Source: Catellatospora tritici (GTDB lineage Bacteria > Actinomycetota > Actinomycetes > Mycobacteriales > Micromonosporaceae). Taken from it: a stretch of DNA of 42,185 nt. Position 1 is the first letter of the stretch. Every line of letters begins with the position of its first letter. Shown here one piece after another: positions 19,886 to 28,939 of this stretch. The translations under genes and the position numbers were made by a program. The notes below the pieces were generated by a model. It saw only the letters and a list, made by a program, of their open reading frames with translations, was not told where the DNA came from and did not search any database. Location of the stretch: positions 1-42,185 of the forward strand of contig NZ_JAHRCY010000041.1 in the NCBI RefSeq assembly GCF_019083965.1, given 5' to 3'.

Positions 19886-21157
19886 TCATCCCCGGCCGTA
19901 CGTGTTCACTTCGTGGGATGCGGCGCCCGCCAGGTGGCGGCGCAGATCAGCGAGCACCGCCTGCGCGGCGCGACGGCCCGAGACCAGCGCGCCCTGGATC
20001 GAGCTGGTGTCGCGGTGGTCGCCGCAGACGTACCGGCGCTCGTCGAACCGGATCAGGCGGCGCAGCGGGTGCGGGGCGGGCATCGCGGGCAGCGCGTGCG
20101 GGATCCGGTACGCCGCCAGCAGCCGCCACGAGCCGGTGACCGTGTCGTACAGCATCGAGATCCGGTCGCGTACCCGCTGCTCCAGCTCGGGCAGCGGGGT
20201 GTCGGTGTCCAGCACCGAGGTCGCCACCAGGCTGTGCCCGGACGGGGCGTACCCGGCCGCGGCCGCCGACAGCACCACCGTGTTGCGGACCAGCCGCTCC
20301 TCGGCGTCCACCAGCAGCAGCGCCTCGTCCAGCGGCGCCGGGCCGGGGTCGTGGTAGAAGGTGGTCACCCCGTGCCAGCCGGGCCGCCGCAGGCCGGGCA
20401 GCAGGTCGGCAGCGGTCCTCGCGTCGGTCGCCACCACGACGGCGGCCGCCCGCACCGCACCGACCCCGGCCACGACCAGCCCGTCCGAGGTGATCCGAGT
20501 CACCATCGCCCCGACGCGTACCTCAGGCAGTCGGGCCGCCAGTTGGCGGGGCAGCGCCCGCATGCCCTGGGCGGGCACGGTGGCGCCGCCGCGCAGGAAG
20601 GTGCGCCACATCAGGTGGAAGAACCGCCCCGACGTGTCCAGACGGTCCTCCAGGAACACCCCGGACAGGAACGGGCGCACCAGCCGGTCGACCCCGGCCG
20701 GGGTCATCCCCGCCTCGATCAGCTCGTCCAGGGTCGTACGGTCGGCGCGCCGCTTGAGCTGGCGGTCGGAGCCGAGCGCGTCGCGCACGGCCATCCCGGC
20801 CAGCGCGATCGCGTCGCCGAGCGGCAGCAGGCCGCTGGGGACCGCCCCGGGCGCGGAAAGGTCGGGCCGCAGCCGGTGCAGCTTCTCGCCGCGATAGACC
20901 CCGAGTCCGCGCGCGAACGGGCGCAGATGCAGCGCGGGCACGTCGAACTCGGCCGCCAGCGCCGGGTAGGCGGGGCACAGCACCTGGAAGCCCCGGTCCA
21001 GCAGGAACCCGTCGACCTCGTCGGTGCGGACCCGGCCGCCGACGTCGTCGGCCGCCTCGTACACCACCACGTGCAGGCCCGCCTCGTGCAGCCGCCGGGC
21101 CGCCACCAGCCCGGCCAGACCCGCGCCGACCACCGCGACATCGACCGTCTCCGCCAC
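19886..21157 (-). CDS. FAD-dependent amine-oxidase-like oxidoreductase
   Basis: 423 aa. N-terminal dinucleotide fold VAVVGAGLAGLVAARRL (GxGxxG) with the acidic VVVYEAADDVGGRVRT block typical of monoamine oxidases, phytoene desaturases and protoporphyrinogen oxidases; C-terminal FAD-contact region RRYVCGDHRDTSSIQGALVSGR. Substrate unknown. Start GTG 21157 with TAGCCT (21164-21169) six bases upstream, leaderless. It ends 36 bases before the metH riboswitch, so metH could also receive read-through. Enzymes of this type occur beside photolyase-like genes in actinobacterial carotenoid/light-response loci; a photolyase relic is adjacent. Confidence 0.78.
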   Translation of the reverse strand: MAETVDVAVVGAGLAGLVAARRLHEAGLHVVVYEAADDVGGRVRTDEVDGFLLDRGFQVLCPAYPALAAEFDVPALHLRPFARGLGVYRGEKLHRLRPDLSAPGAVPSGLLPLGDAIALAGMAVRDALGSDRQLKRRADRTTLDELIEAGMTPAGVDRLVRPFLSGVFLEDRLDTSGRFFHLMWRTFLRGGATVPAQGMRALPRQLAARLPEVRVGAMVTRITSDGLVVAGVGAVRAAAVVVATDARTAADLLPGLRRPGWHGVTTFYHDPGPAPLDEALLLVDAEERLVRNTVVLSAAAAGYAPSGHSLVATSVLDTDTPLPELEQRVRDRISMLYDTVTGSWRLLAAYRIPHALPAMPAPHPLRRLIRFDERRYVCGDHRDTSSIQGALVSGRRAAQAVLADLRRHLAGAASHEVNTYGRG

Positions 21158-21234
21158 CCGTCCAGGCTATCGGCGTCGGTGCCTCGACCCGGGGTGTTCG
21201 CGCTGTTCACGGTGCCCGTGAACCGCGCCGGGCC

Positions 21235-21997
21235 TCAGCGGTGGAACCAGTCGGCCAGTTCGTGCGGGCGCCAGCCGCGCTGCAGCCCGCAGTTACCCAG
21301 CACCATCAGCCGGGGGATGTGGTGCACCCAGCCCCGGTCGCGCACCCCGGCCAGCACGTCGGACAGGCAGCGGGCGGCGACCGCGTCGGCGTCGAGGTCG
21401 GCGAACCAGCGCGGCAGCGTGCGGCGGGCGTGCAGCCGGTTGAGGTGGGGGTAGCGCTCGCCCAGATACCAGTACAGATGCCAGATGTAGTCGCGCCAGC
21501 CGATCAGCTGCCGGATGAAGCCCTCCGCGCTGGCCAGCGGCACTCTGCCCGCACGGAAGGCGTGCTCGGCGTCGCGGGCCGCCTCCAGCGGGTCCGGCAG
21601 CCCCAGGTTGAGCGGTGCCGACAGCATGCTGTGCGCCAGCCACGGGTCGCCGGCCGGCATCGCGTCCTCGTACGGCCCGAACGCCGCCAACCGGTGCGCG
21701 ACGAAGTGCCGCAACCGGGCCCACCGCCTCCGCCCGCGTGGCCGGGAACAGCCGTGGTCCGTCCCGTCCCACGAACTCGACTCCGTCCCGCTCCCACCGG
21801 TCCAGGTCGGCGCGCACCTGCGCGTCGATGTCGTCCTCGACCGGCAGCGGCGGGGGCGGCACGTCGAGGTGCCCGGTCTTCGGCGGCGGCTGGCGGTTGT
21901 CGGCGTCGAGGTTCCAGCGGCCGCCGACGGGCTCGCCACCGTCCATGAGCAGGCCGAACCGTTTCCGGGCGGCGTGGCCCGCCCGCGCGATCTCCAT
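21235..21997 (-). pseudogene. Decayed deoxyribodipyrimidine photolyase-related (FeS-BCP type) gene
   Basis: An internal fragment of about 250 residues of the cryptochrome/photolyase-related family (about 500 aa). It begins mid-protein at RKRFGLLMDGGEPVGGRWN, continues to the ATRAEAV segment, then needs a one-base shift in GGGCCC at 21717-21722 to resume as RLRHFVAHRLAAFGPYEDAM. It runs through FIRQLIGWRDYIWHLYWYL to GWRPHELADWFHR and stops at 21235. Missing are the N-terminal antenna domain and the C-terminal part with the iron-sulphur cysteines. The three lesions make it non-functional. Sequence retention up to the frameshift suggests recent loss. Confidence 0.82.
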
Positions 21998-22024
21998 TGC
22001 TCAACGAGCCGTAACCTCGCTCGG

Positions 22025-23173
22025 GTGGCGCGGGCAACGCCGATGTCCGATGCTGGCCGGGTGTACGACGTCGCGATCGTGGGCGCCGGCCCGGCCGGAT
22101 CGGCGGCCGCCGTCGCCGCCGCCACCGCCGGGGCGCGGGTGCTGCTGCTGGACCGCGAGGACTTCCCCCGGGACAAGACCTGTGGCGACGGCATCGCCAA
22201 GCAGGGTCTGGACGTCCTGGCCGGGCTCGGCGTCCGCGGGGTGGCCGAGGGCTACGCGCCGATCCGCTCGCTGCGGCTGACCGCGCCCGGTGGCGCCGAG
22301 GCGGCCCGGCCGCTGCCGGAACCCGCGTACACCATCCCGCGCGAGGTGTTCGACGCCCGGCTCGTGCGCGCGGCGGTCGAGGCGGGTGCCGAGCTGACCC
22401 GGCACGCGGTGCGCACGGTCGTGGCGCGACCCGACGGGGTCGAGCTCGGCGACGGGATCGCCGCCCGCGTCGTGATCGGCGCCGATGGCGCCAACTCGGT
22501 GGTGCGCCGGGCGCTCGGCGTGCCCCGCAACCCGCACGGGCACCTCGCTGTCGCGCTGCGCGGCTATGCCCCGGCCGCCGGGCACGCCGCCGAGCAGCGC
22601 ATCGTGATGACCGGGCGGCGCTGGCCCGCGTACGCGTGGTCATTCCCGATCGGCGACGGCCGCCGCAACGTCGGCTACGGCGAGCTGACCGGCGCCGCCC
22701 CGCTGTCGCGCGAACACCTGATCGGTCGGATGCACGAACTGCTCGGCGACACCTACCCCGCCACGGTGACCGCGCTGCGCGCCCACCACCTGCCCCTGTC
22801 GACGTGGCGCCCGGTGCCCGGCCACGGTCGGGTCCTGCTGGCCGGGGACGCGCTGTCGCTGGTCAACCCGTTCACCGGGGAGGGGATCTTCTACGCGGTG
22901 CTGTCCGGGGCGCTCGCCGGGGCCGCGGCCCGGCACGGCGAGCACGCGGCGGCGGCGTACACGCGGGCGCTGCGCGGGCGGATGGGGCGGCACCTGCGGC
23001 ACACCGGGCTGATCGCGCGGGCCACCGCGTCCCCGCGCGTGGTCGACGCGGGTATCCGGGCGGCAGCCCGTGACCAGCGCGTGTTCGACGGCTTCGTCGG
23101 CCTGGGCCTTGGCGACGGCCTGCTCACCGCCCGGCTGCTCGGCTCGGTCGCGGCCGCCGCCCTGCGCCGCTGA
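22025..23173 (+). CDS. Geranylgeranyl reductase family FAD-dependent oxidoreductase
   Basis: 382 aa. FAD site VAIVGAGPAGSAAAVAAA, then DREDFPRDKTCGDGI (the DKxCGDG element diagnostic of the family), a DG-type motif VIGADGANSVVRRALG and the GD motif GRVLLAGDALSLVNPFTGEGI. Members reduce geranylgeranyl chains of lipids or quinones, such as menaquinone side chains; substrate here unknown. Start GTG 22025 has TAACCT (22012-22017) seven bases upstream, leaderless; the in-frame ATG at 22043 is the alternative. Divergent from the photolyase relic. Confidence 0.83.
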   Translation: MARATPMSDAGRVYDVAIVGAGPAGSAAAVAAATAGARVLLLDREDFPRDKTCGDGIAKQGLDVLAGLGVRGVAEGYAPIRSLRLTAPGGAEAARPLPEPAYTIPREVFDARLVRAAVEAGAELTRHAVRTVVARPDGVELGDGIAARVVIGADGANSVVRRALGVPRNPHGHLAVALRGYAPAAGHAAEQRIVMTGRRWPAYAWSFPIGDGRRNVGYGELTGAAPLSREHLIGRMHELLGDTYPATVTALRAHHLPLSTWRPVPGHGRVLLAGDALSLVNPFTGEGIFYAVLSGALAGAAARHGEHAAAAYTRALRGRMGRHLRHTGLIARATASPRVVDAGIRAAARDQRVFDGFVGLGLGDGLLTARLLGSVAAAALRR

Positions 23174-23210
23174 CCCGGGCAACCGCCGCTCCGCGCGCCG
23201 CTCGGCGCGT

Positions 23211-23245
23211 GCATTCGTGCACTTTCGGGGAAGGTGCACGAATGC
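23211..23245. terminator. Perfect 12-bp hairpin after the reductase gene
   Basis: GCATTCGTGCAC (23211-23222) pairs with GTGCACGAATGC (23234-23245), loop 11. It lies 38 bases after the reductase stop. Its loop contains the TTTCGGGGAA core shared with two other intergenic sites in this window. Confidence 0.7.
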
Positions 23246-23258
23246 GGGCCCAGATTCC

Positions 23259-23280
23259 TGCAGTTCCCCCGAAAGCGCAC
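23259..23280. repeat. Copy of the TTCCCCGAAA intergenic motif
   Basis: TGCAGTTCCCCCGAAAGCGCAC here resembles the hairpin core at about 23219-23240 (opposite orientation) and 28952-28970. All three lie in intergenic DNA with TGC-type flanks. Confidence 0.4.
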
Positions 23281-23323
23281 GAGCAGGCCGTCGACGTTGC
23301 TGAGACCTACCTGTGAAAACGTA

Positions 23324-23369
23324 CGTTATTTCCGTTTTACGAAATACGCCCAGGCAGTAGCGTAGTTAT
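23324..23369 (+). promoter_or_regulatory. Promoter region of the FIST-GGDEF operon
   Basis: An AT-rich island with the inverted repeat CGT-t-ATTTC (23324-23332) and GAAATACG (23341-23348). TTTACG (23336-23341), a 16-base spacer and TAGCGT (23358-23363) fit a sigma-70-like promoter overlapping the repeat, so a repressor or activator site is plausible. TAGTTAT at 23364 is a second possible -10. Confidence 0.45.
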
Positions 23370-23433
23370 GGAGATATCTATGCCCTGGCCTGGCCATGGA
23401 CCGGGGTGTTCGCTACGCCCGGGAGGTGCCGCC

Positions 23434-24618
23434 GTGCAGGAGTCCGATACCGCCAGCCCAGCCCGGCGTTGGATGGGCGTGGGACGCAGCACCCTGACCG
23501 ACTCGCGGGCGGCCGCCACGGCCGCCGCCCACGCCGCGCAGACCGGCGCCGACACCAAGCTGCTGATCGTGTTCGCGGCCATCAACCACGAGGCCCCGGC
23601 GGTGCTGGCGGGGCTGGCCGAGGCCGCACCCGGCGTCACCGTGATCGGCTGCACCACCCACGGCGAGATCGGCCCGGGTGGCCCTGCCGACGGCACCATC
23701 ACCGTCGCGGCCCTCGGCGGCCCCGGCTTCCAGGTGGAGACCTGCGTCGCGACCGGCGTGGCCGGCCGGCAGGGTGACGCCGGGTACGAGGTCGCCGACT
23801 GCGTCGGCCGGGTGGACCTGCCGCACAAGGTGCTGATGCTGCTCACCGACGGGCTGGTCCGCGACCAGGAGAGCATCGTGCGCGGCTGCTACCGGGCGCT
23901 CGGGGCGGGGGTGCCGCTGTTCGGCGGAGCGGCCGCCGACGGCTGGCGCATGAGCGGCGCCTACCTGTTCCATGACGGCGAGGTGCTCACCGACGCCGTG
24001 GTCGGCGCGGCCATCGCCTCCGAGGCACCGCTCGCCGTCGGCGTCCGGCACGGCTACCAGACCGTCGGGCAGCCGATGATGGTCACGCGGACCGAGAACG
24101 GCCGCGTGCTCAGCCTCGACGACCGACCCGCCCTCGACGTGTACCTGGAGCGCCTCGGCGCACCGCCGGAGGTGTACACCGACCCGGCCGCGTTCACCGC
24201 GTTCGCGCTGCCCCGGCCGCTGGGCGTGCAGCGGCGCAGCGGCGTCGAGGCCCGCAACCTGTCCACCGAGGTCGACCTCGAGGGCAGGTCCATCGGCGGC
24301 GGCGGCGCCATCGACCCCGGCGGCCTCACCTGGGTGATGACCGGCGACGAGCAGTCCATCCTGGAGGCGACCGACGCCGCCTGCGTCGACGCGCTGGGCC
24401 GCCTGGGCGGGCACGAGCCGATCGGCATGCTCACCCTCAGCTGCGCGGCCCTGCGCGCGGCGCTCGGCGACGAGGGCATCCGGCGGGAGGGCGAGCGGCT
24501 GCAGAAATGGGCCGGTTCGCTGCCGTACGCGGGCTTCTACACGTACGGCGAGATCGCCCGCAACCACGGCATCGACGGCTTCCACAACCAGACGCTCGTC
24601 GTGCTGGCCCTGAGCTGA
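23434..24618 (+). CDS. FIST-domain sensor protein
   Basis: 394 aa, cytoplasmic. The N-terminal FIST domain (about 20-215) shows TKLLIVFAAINH, VIGCTTHGEIGPGG and GVPLFGGAAADGW; the C-terminal FIST_C domain (about 230-390) ends with LPYAGFYTYGEIARNHGIDGFHNQTLVVLAL, the family signature. FIST proteins bind small ligands, and some (NosP) bind haem and nitric oxide; they commonly control a neighbouring kinase or cyclase. GTG 23434 is supported by GGGAGGT six bases upstream. The stop is one base from the start of the diguanylate cyclase gene, so the two are cotranscribed and probably form one signalling unit. Confidence 0.88.
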   Translation: MQESDTASPARRWMGVGRSTLTDSRAAATAAAHAAQTGADTKLLIVFAAINHEAPAVLAGLAEAAPGVTVIGCTTHGEIGPGGPADGTITVAALGGPGFQVETCVATGVAGRQGDAGYEVADCVGRVDLPHKVLMLLTDGLVRDQESIVRGCYRALGAGVPLFGGAAADGWRMSGAYLFHDGEVLTDAVVGAAIASEAPLAVGVRHGYQTVGQPMMVTRTENGRVLSLDDRPALDVYLERLGAPPEVYTDPAAFTAFALPRPLGVQRRSGVEARNLSTEVDLEGRSIGGGGAIDPGGLTWVMTGDEQSILEATDAACVDALGRLGGHEPIGMLTLSCAALRAALGDEGIRREGERLQKWAGSLPYAGFYTYGEIARNHGIDGFHNQTLVVLALS

Positions 24619-24619
24619 C

Positions 24620-26080
24620 ATGCCCCTGGCGGAGTCGCTCTACATCCAGCAGCTCGTGGAGCTGCTGGCGGTGGTGTCGTCCTCGCCCGACGAGCCGACC
24701 GCGGTGCAGCACGGCGTCGAGCGGTCCGCGCAGGCGCTGGAGGCGGAGGTCGCCGCCATCGTCTTCGACGGCAAGGTGGCCGCCTCGATCGGGTTCCCGC
24801 CGGACGCCGTACCGCATGAGGACATCGTCGCGGTCGGCGCCCAGCAACGCGCCGACCTGGACGTGCCCGGTCTCGGGCGCTGCCCGGCCGTGTCGGCCTC
24901 GTGGGCGGGCAGCCGCCCGGGACAGCTGGTGCTGGCGCGCTGGGGTGAGGGGTTCGCCATCGAGGAGCGCAACCTGGTCCGCGGCATGGCCCGCGTGCTC
25001 GAACTGACCCTGACCATGCTGCGTACGCTCGCCGCCGAGCACTCGATCCGCGAGTCACTGGAGGAGCAGCAGCGGTTGCTGACGCACCTGTTCGCCATCC
25101 AGCGGGCCATCTCGCGCCGCGACGAGCTGCAGCGCATCCTCGACCGGGTCACGGCGGCCGCCAGCGACCTGCTCGGCGACGAGGTCGGGCTGCTGTGGCT
25201 GCGCGACGAGGCGGACTCCGGCCGTGCCCGGCTGGTGTCGGCCGTGGGGACACTCATCGACCTCGACGAGCAGCCGACCGTCGGCCTGGACGAGGCGGGC
25301 ACCGGCGGTGAGGCCATCAAGGCCGATCAGGTCGTGGTCAGCCATGGTGTGGCCGAGGCCGATCCGGCGCTGGGCCGCCTCGGGCTCGACCCCGTCTACG
25401 CGTCACTGGCCGCCCCCGTGCACGACAGCGGCACGGTCACCGGTGCGCTGCTGGTGGCCTCGTGCGACCCGGACCGCGCGTACAGCCCCGCCGACGAGCA
25501 GACCCTGGGCGCGTTCGCCGAGAACGTCAGTCTGGCGCTCACCGACGCCAACATGGTCGTACGCATGCAGCAGGCCCATCTCGACCCGCTGACCGGCCTG
25601 GCCAGCCGTCGCCTGTTCATGGAGCAACTGAGCCGGCGCATGGCCGACCAGGAGCCGCTGGCCGTGCTGTTCCTGGACCTGGACCGGTTCAAGGAGATCA
25701 ACGACACGCTGGGGCACGCCGCGGGCGACCAGCTGCTGACGGTGACCGCCGACCGGATCGCCGCGCAGCTGCGCAGCGGCGACACCGCGTCGAGGTTCGG
25801 CGGTGACGAGTTCGCGGTGCTGCTGCACCAGGTCGACGGACTGACCGACGCGATGGTGGTGGCCGGTCGGATCATCGCCGCGATGGCCACGCCGGTCCGG
25901 GTGGCGCGGCAGCGGCTGCGGGTGGCGGTGAGCATCGGCATCGCGCTGAGCGAGACCGACCCGATGGAGCCCGAGGAACTCGTCAGCCGTGCCGACCTGG
26001 CCATGTACGAGGCCAAACGCGCGGGCACCGGCGGCTGGGCCGTCTACCGCCCGGACATGTCCCCGGCCGCGACCGCCTGA
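24620..26080 (+). CDS. GAF-GGDEF diguanylate cyclase
   Basis: 486 aa, soluble. An N-terminal helical/GAF-like region (about 10-135), a coiled linker (about 140-160), a second GAF domain (about 165-310) and a GGDEF domain (about 322-480) with HLDPLTGLASRRLF, FLDLDRFKEINDTLGH and an intact GGDEF at 394-398, so it should be active. The inhibitory I-site RSGD (385-388) sits exactly five residues before it, indicating feedback by cyclic di-GMP. No EAL domain. Translated one base after the FIST gene, which probably supplies its input. Confidence 0.93.
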   Translation: MPLAESLYIQQLVELLAVVSSSPDEPTAVQHGVERSAQALEAEVAAIVFDGKVAASIGFPPDAVPHEDIVAVGAQQRADLDVPGLGRCPAVSASWAGSRPGQLVLARWGEGFAIEERNLVRGMARVLELTLTMLRTLAAEHSIRESLEEQQRLLTHLFAIQRAISRRDELQRILDRVTAAASDLLGDEVGLLWLRDEADSGRARLVSAVGTLIDLDEQPTVGLDEAGTGGEAIKADQVVVSHGVAEADPALGRLGLDPVYASLAAPVHDSGTVTGALLVASCDPDRAYSPADEQTLGAFAENVSLALTDANMVVRMQQAHLDPLTGLASRRLFMEQLSRRMADQEPLAVLFLDLDRFKEINDTLGHAAGDQLLTVTADRIAAQLRSGDTASRFGGDEFAVLLHQVDGLTDAMVVAGRIIAAMATPVRVARQRLRVAVSIGIALSETDPMEPEELVSRADLAMYEAKRAGTGGWAVYRPDMSPAATA

Positions 26081-26086
26081 TCTGAC

Positions 26087-26121
26087 GACGGCCGCCGCAC
26101 CGAAAAGGTGCGGCGGCCGTC
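26087..26121. terminator. Perfect 15-bp bidirectional terminator
   Basis: GACGGCCGCCGCACC (26087-26101), loop GAAAA, GGTGCGGCGGCCGTC (26107-26121). It lies between the convergent cyclase gene and the exporter gene ending at 26139 and can serve both. Confidence 0.85.
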
Positions 26122-26138
26122 ATCGGGTGATGCCCTGC

Positions 26139-27812
26139 TCAGACCTCGACGCTCGCCGGGGTGTCCGTCGGCTGCGCCTGGCCCGGCACCGCGACGGTCT
26201 GCCGACGACGCTTCACCAGCAGCACCGACAGCGTGGCGACCGTGAGCACGACCAGCGGAAGCAGCATGGTCGACTTCATCGCTGGGACGTACGCCTCGTG
26301 GAACGTCTTCGTCACCAGCTCGGTGACCTCGGGCGGAGTGCCCGGGGGCGTGGAGGCGCCACCCCCGCCCAGCTCCAGCCCGCGCGAGGCCATCTCGGCG
26401 AACTTGGCCACGAACCGGGCCCGGAACGCCTCCGGCAGCGCGCCCGCGTTCGCCGTCGCCCTGTCGATCAGCAGATCGGACAGACGGCTCTGCAGCAGCG
26501 CCCCGACGGCGGCCGAACCGATGACCGCACCGAGCTGGCGGGTGGTGTTGATGAAGCCGGATGCGGCACCGGCGACCTGCGGGGCGATGTTGCGCATCGC
26601 GATGGTCTGCAGTGGCGCGAACGTGCAGCCCAGGCCGACACCGGCGATGAGCAGACCCGGAATGAGGTCGGCCCGGCTAGAGTCGATCTGCGCCGAGGCG
26701 ACGACCAGCGTGAGGCCGCCGACCCACAGTGTGAGGCCGCCGAACAGGATGAACTTGCCGCCCATCTTGTCGGCCAGGCGCCCGGCGACCGGCGCGACGA
26801 ACATCGACACCAGCGACATCGGCGCCGTGGTCAGACCCGCCTGGAAGGCGCTCAGGTCCAGCACGTTCTGCAGGTAGATGACCAGTGGGAAGAACAGGCC
26901 GAGCATGCCGAACGAGATCGCGGCGACGACCCAGTTCATGAGGGAGAAGTTGCGGTCGGCGAAGATGCTGAACGGGATCAGGGGCTCACCGTCGCGCTGC
27001 TTGTACTGCTGGAACATGAACAGTCCCAGCACGACCGCGGCCCCGATGAGGATCTGCGGGATGGTGACCGGGCCCCACGCCTTGCCCCAGTTGTGCGGCT
27101 GGCCCTCGATGAGGCCGTAGCACAGCAGGAACAGGCCGATGGTGACCAGCACGGTGCCGAGGATGTCGAGCTGGTGGCGGCGGTTGAGCCGCAGGTCGGG
27201 CATGACGATCCAGGCCAGTACCAGCGCGATGATGCCCACCGGCAGGTTCACCAGGAAGATCCAGGTCCAGCCGTAGTCGGTCACCAGCCAGCCGCCGAGG
27301 GTCGGACCCGCGACGGTGGCGACACCGGCGACCGCGCCCCAGATGCCGAAGGCGGCACCGCGCTTGTCGGCCGGGAAGATCGTGGTGATCACCGACAGGG
27401 TCTGCGGAGTCAGTAGCGCACCGCCCAGACCCTGCACGATCCGGAAGACGATCAGCTGGGTCGGGTCCTGCGCGAACGCGCACGCCACCGAGGCGAGGGT
27501 GAAGATGACCAGACCGACCAGGAACAGCTTCTTGGGTCCGAACAGGTCGCCCAGGCGTCCCGCGGTGATCAGCAGCACGGCGTAGACCAGGATGTACGCG
27601 TTCAGGATCCAGAGGATCTGGTCCAGCGAGGCGCCGAGCTTGTCGATGATGTCGGGGATCGCGATGTTCACGATCGTGGTGTCGAGCAGGATCATGAAGA
27701 AGCCCAGGCACAGTGCGAGCAGCACCAGCCAGGGGCTGTGTTTGAGTACCGGGGGCGGTGGGGGTCCACCGGCCGCGTTCGTGCCGCCGCCGTTGGTGGT
27801 TTCAGTGGCCAT
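26139..27812 (-). CDS. DHA2-family MFS multidrug exporter (EmrB/QacA type)
   Basis: 557 aa with about 14 membrane helices. N-terminal LLDTTIVNIAIPDI (the DHA2 signature in helix 1), motif A-like GRLGDLFGPKKLF, motif C-like GPTLGGWLV, and RNIAPQVAGAASGFINTTRQLG near the C-terminus. A proton-coupled drug or metabolite exporter. Start ATG 27812 with AAGGAG five bases upstream; the longer frame is leader. A long Pro/Gly-rich cytoplasmic start and a QTVAVPGQAQ tail are unremarkable. No adjacent regulator; a near-consensus promoter is visible. Confidence 0.9.
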   Translation of the reverse strand: MATETTNGGGTNAAGGPPPPPVLKHSPWLVLLALCLGFFMILLDTTIVNIAIPDIIDKLGASLDQILWILNAYILVYAVLLITAGRLGDLFGPKKLFLVGLVIFTLASVACAFAQDPTQLIVFRIVQGLGGALLTPQTLSVITTIFPADKRGAAFGIWGAVAGVATVAGPTLGGWLVTDYGWTWIFLVNLPVGIIALVLAWIVMPDLRLNRRHQLDILGTVLVTIGLFLLCYGLIEGQPHNWGKAWGPVTIPQILIGAAVVLGLFMFQQYKQRDGEPLIPFSIFADRNFSLMNWVVAAISFGMLGLFFPLVIYLQNVLDLSAFQAGLTTAPMSLVSMFVAPVAGRLADKMGGKFILFGGLTLWVGGLTLVVASAQIDSSRADLIPGLLIAGVGLGCTFAPLQTIAMRNIAPQVAGAASGFINTTRQLGAVIGSAAVGALLQSRLSDLLIDRATANAGALPEAFRARFVAKFAEMASRGLELGGGGASTPPGTPPEVTELVTKTFHEAYVPAMKSTMLLPLVVLTVATLSVLLVKRRRQTVAVPGQAQPTDTPASVEV

Positions 27813-27855
27813 GCCGACTCCTTCGGGGGTGTGGCCGAACCGGTGCAGCATACGG

Positions 27856-27884
27856 TCTGTAGGTGGTTGCGATGCCGTTGCCAA
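27856..27884 (-). promoter_or_regulatory. Sigma-70-like promoter of the DHA2 exporter
   Basis: TTGGCA (27879-27884), 17-base spacer, TACAGA (27856-27861) on the minus strand, 44 bases before the start codon. Just upstream are ACTAGT and ACATATGT (27884-27897), two short palindromes that could hold a regulator shared with the divergent gene at 27920. Confidence 0.6.
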
Positions 27885-27919
27885 CTAGTACATATGTCCT
27901 GAGTTTTTGAGAGGCCGAG

Positions 27920-28510
27920 ATGGGTTTCGGTTACAAGACGCAGTGGATCGCCGTACGTGACGGCGAAGTCGACGCCGTGTCGCGAGCGCTCGGACTGGTG
28001 GACCCGGTGCCCATGGGCTGGGACGAGGGCGCGGACGCGGCGTACGCGCAGGGCGTCTATGTGACCCCGCCGGTCCACGGCTGGGTGCTGGCCCACGGTC
28101 GGCACCTCACCGTGCCCGACCCCGGGGATCAGGGCTTCGCCGCTCGGCTGGAGGAGCTGAGCGAGCAGTTCGGTGAGGTGCAGTTCTTCGGCACCCACCG
28201 CGTCGTCGAATACCACGCCTGGGTGCTGGCGCGCGGGGGTGCGCTCGAACGCGGCTACTGCTACGTGGGCGACCGCGGTGAGGTGCCGCTGTTCGTGGGT
28301 GAGCCGACCCCGGTCGAGTGCGAGTTGGGCAAGGGTCTGCTTCCTCTGTCCGAGGACTGTGCCGACTGGGGCGACTCCGAGTGGGAGCGGTGGCATGCGA
28401 CCACGCCGAGCGAGGACGACGTGATGGCGGTGGCCGCCCGCTGGAGCGTCGACCCGTCGGAGCTGACTGGTGTCCCGGGCCCCGGACTGTATGCGGCGAC
28501 GGTCCGCTGA
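27920..28510 (+). CDS. Uncharacterised protein
   Basis: 196 aa, soluble and acidic, no signal or membrane helix. It begins GFGYKTQWIAVRDGE and carries GVYVTPPVHGWVLAHG, a pattern that recurs in unannotated actinobacterial proteins as far as I recall, and a C-terminal WHATTPSEDDVMAVAARWSVDP. No catalytic motif. ATG 27920 with GAGAGG upstream. Divergent from the exporter and 58 bases before the small ABM protein on the same strand. Confidence 0.6.
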   Translation: MGFGYKTQWIAVRDGEVDAVSRALGLVDPVPMGWDEGADAAYAQGVYVTPPVHGWVLAHGRHLTVPDPGDQGFAARLEELSEQFGEVQFFGTHRVVEYHAWVLARGGALERGYCYVGDRGEVPLFVGEPTPVECELGKGLLPLSEDCADWGDSEWERWHATTPSEDDVMAVAARWSVDPSELTGVPGPGLYAATVR

Positions 28511-28568
28511 TCCGTTTTCCCTGCTCGCGAGGTCTGTCCGTGGGACGGTGGCAGCGGAGGTGGGTCAC

Positions 28569-28874
28569 ATGGTCAAGTACGGATTCTACGTCCGCATGGA
28601 GGCCAAGCCGGAGAAGGCCGAGGAGGTGGCGCAGTTTCTGCGCGACGCCCAGGCGCTGGTGGAGGCCGAGCCGCGCACCATCACCTGGTTCGCCAACCGC
28701 GTCGGTCCGACCAGCTTCTTCATCTACGACACCTTCCACGACGAGGAGGGTCGCGACATCCACTTCCACGGCAAGGTCCGCGACGGCTTGCTCGCCCGCG
28801 CGGAGGAGCTGTTCGCCGAGCCGCCCACGATCACGCCCGTGGACATCCTCGCCGCCAAGCTCCACCTGGACTGA
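28569..28874 (+). CDS. Antibiotic biosynthesis monooxygenase (ABM)-domain protein
   Basis: 101 aa, a single ferredoxin-like ABM domain: GFYVRMEAKPEKAEEVAQFL, EPRTITWFANRVG, SFFIYDTFHDEEGRDIHFHGKV. Family members are cofactor-free oxygenases, haem-degrading enzymes or stress proteins; this small stand-alone form is usually of unknown substrate. Start ATG 28569 has GGAGGT seven bases upstream. Confidence 0.82.
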   Translation: MVKYGFYVRMEAKPEKAEEVAQFLRDAQALVEAEPRTITWFANRVGPTSFFIYDTFHDEEGRDIHFHGKVRDGLLARAEELFAEPPTITPVDILAAKLHLD

Positions 28875-28939
28875 TCGGCCGCCGTGCCCTGCGCGGTGAC
28901 GCCTTTTCGTCCACTTTTGTCGTAACTGCACCAAGAAGC

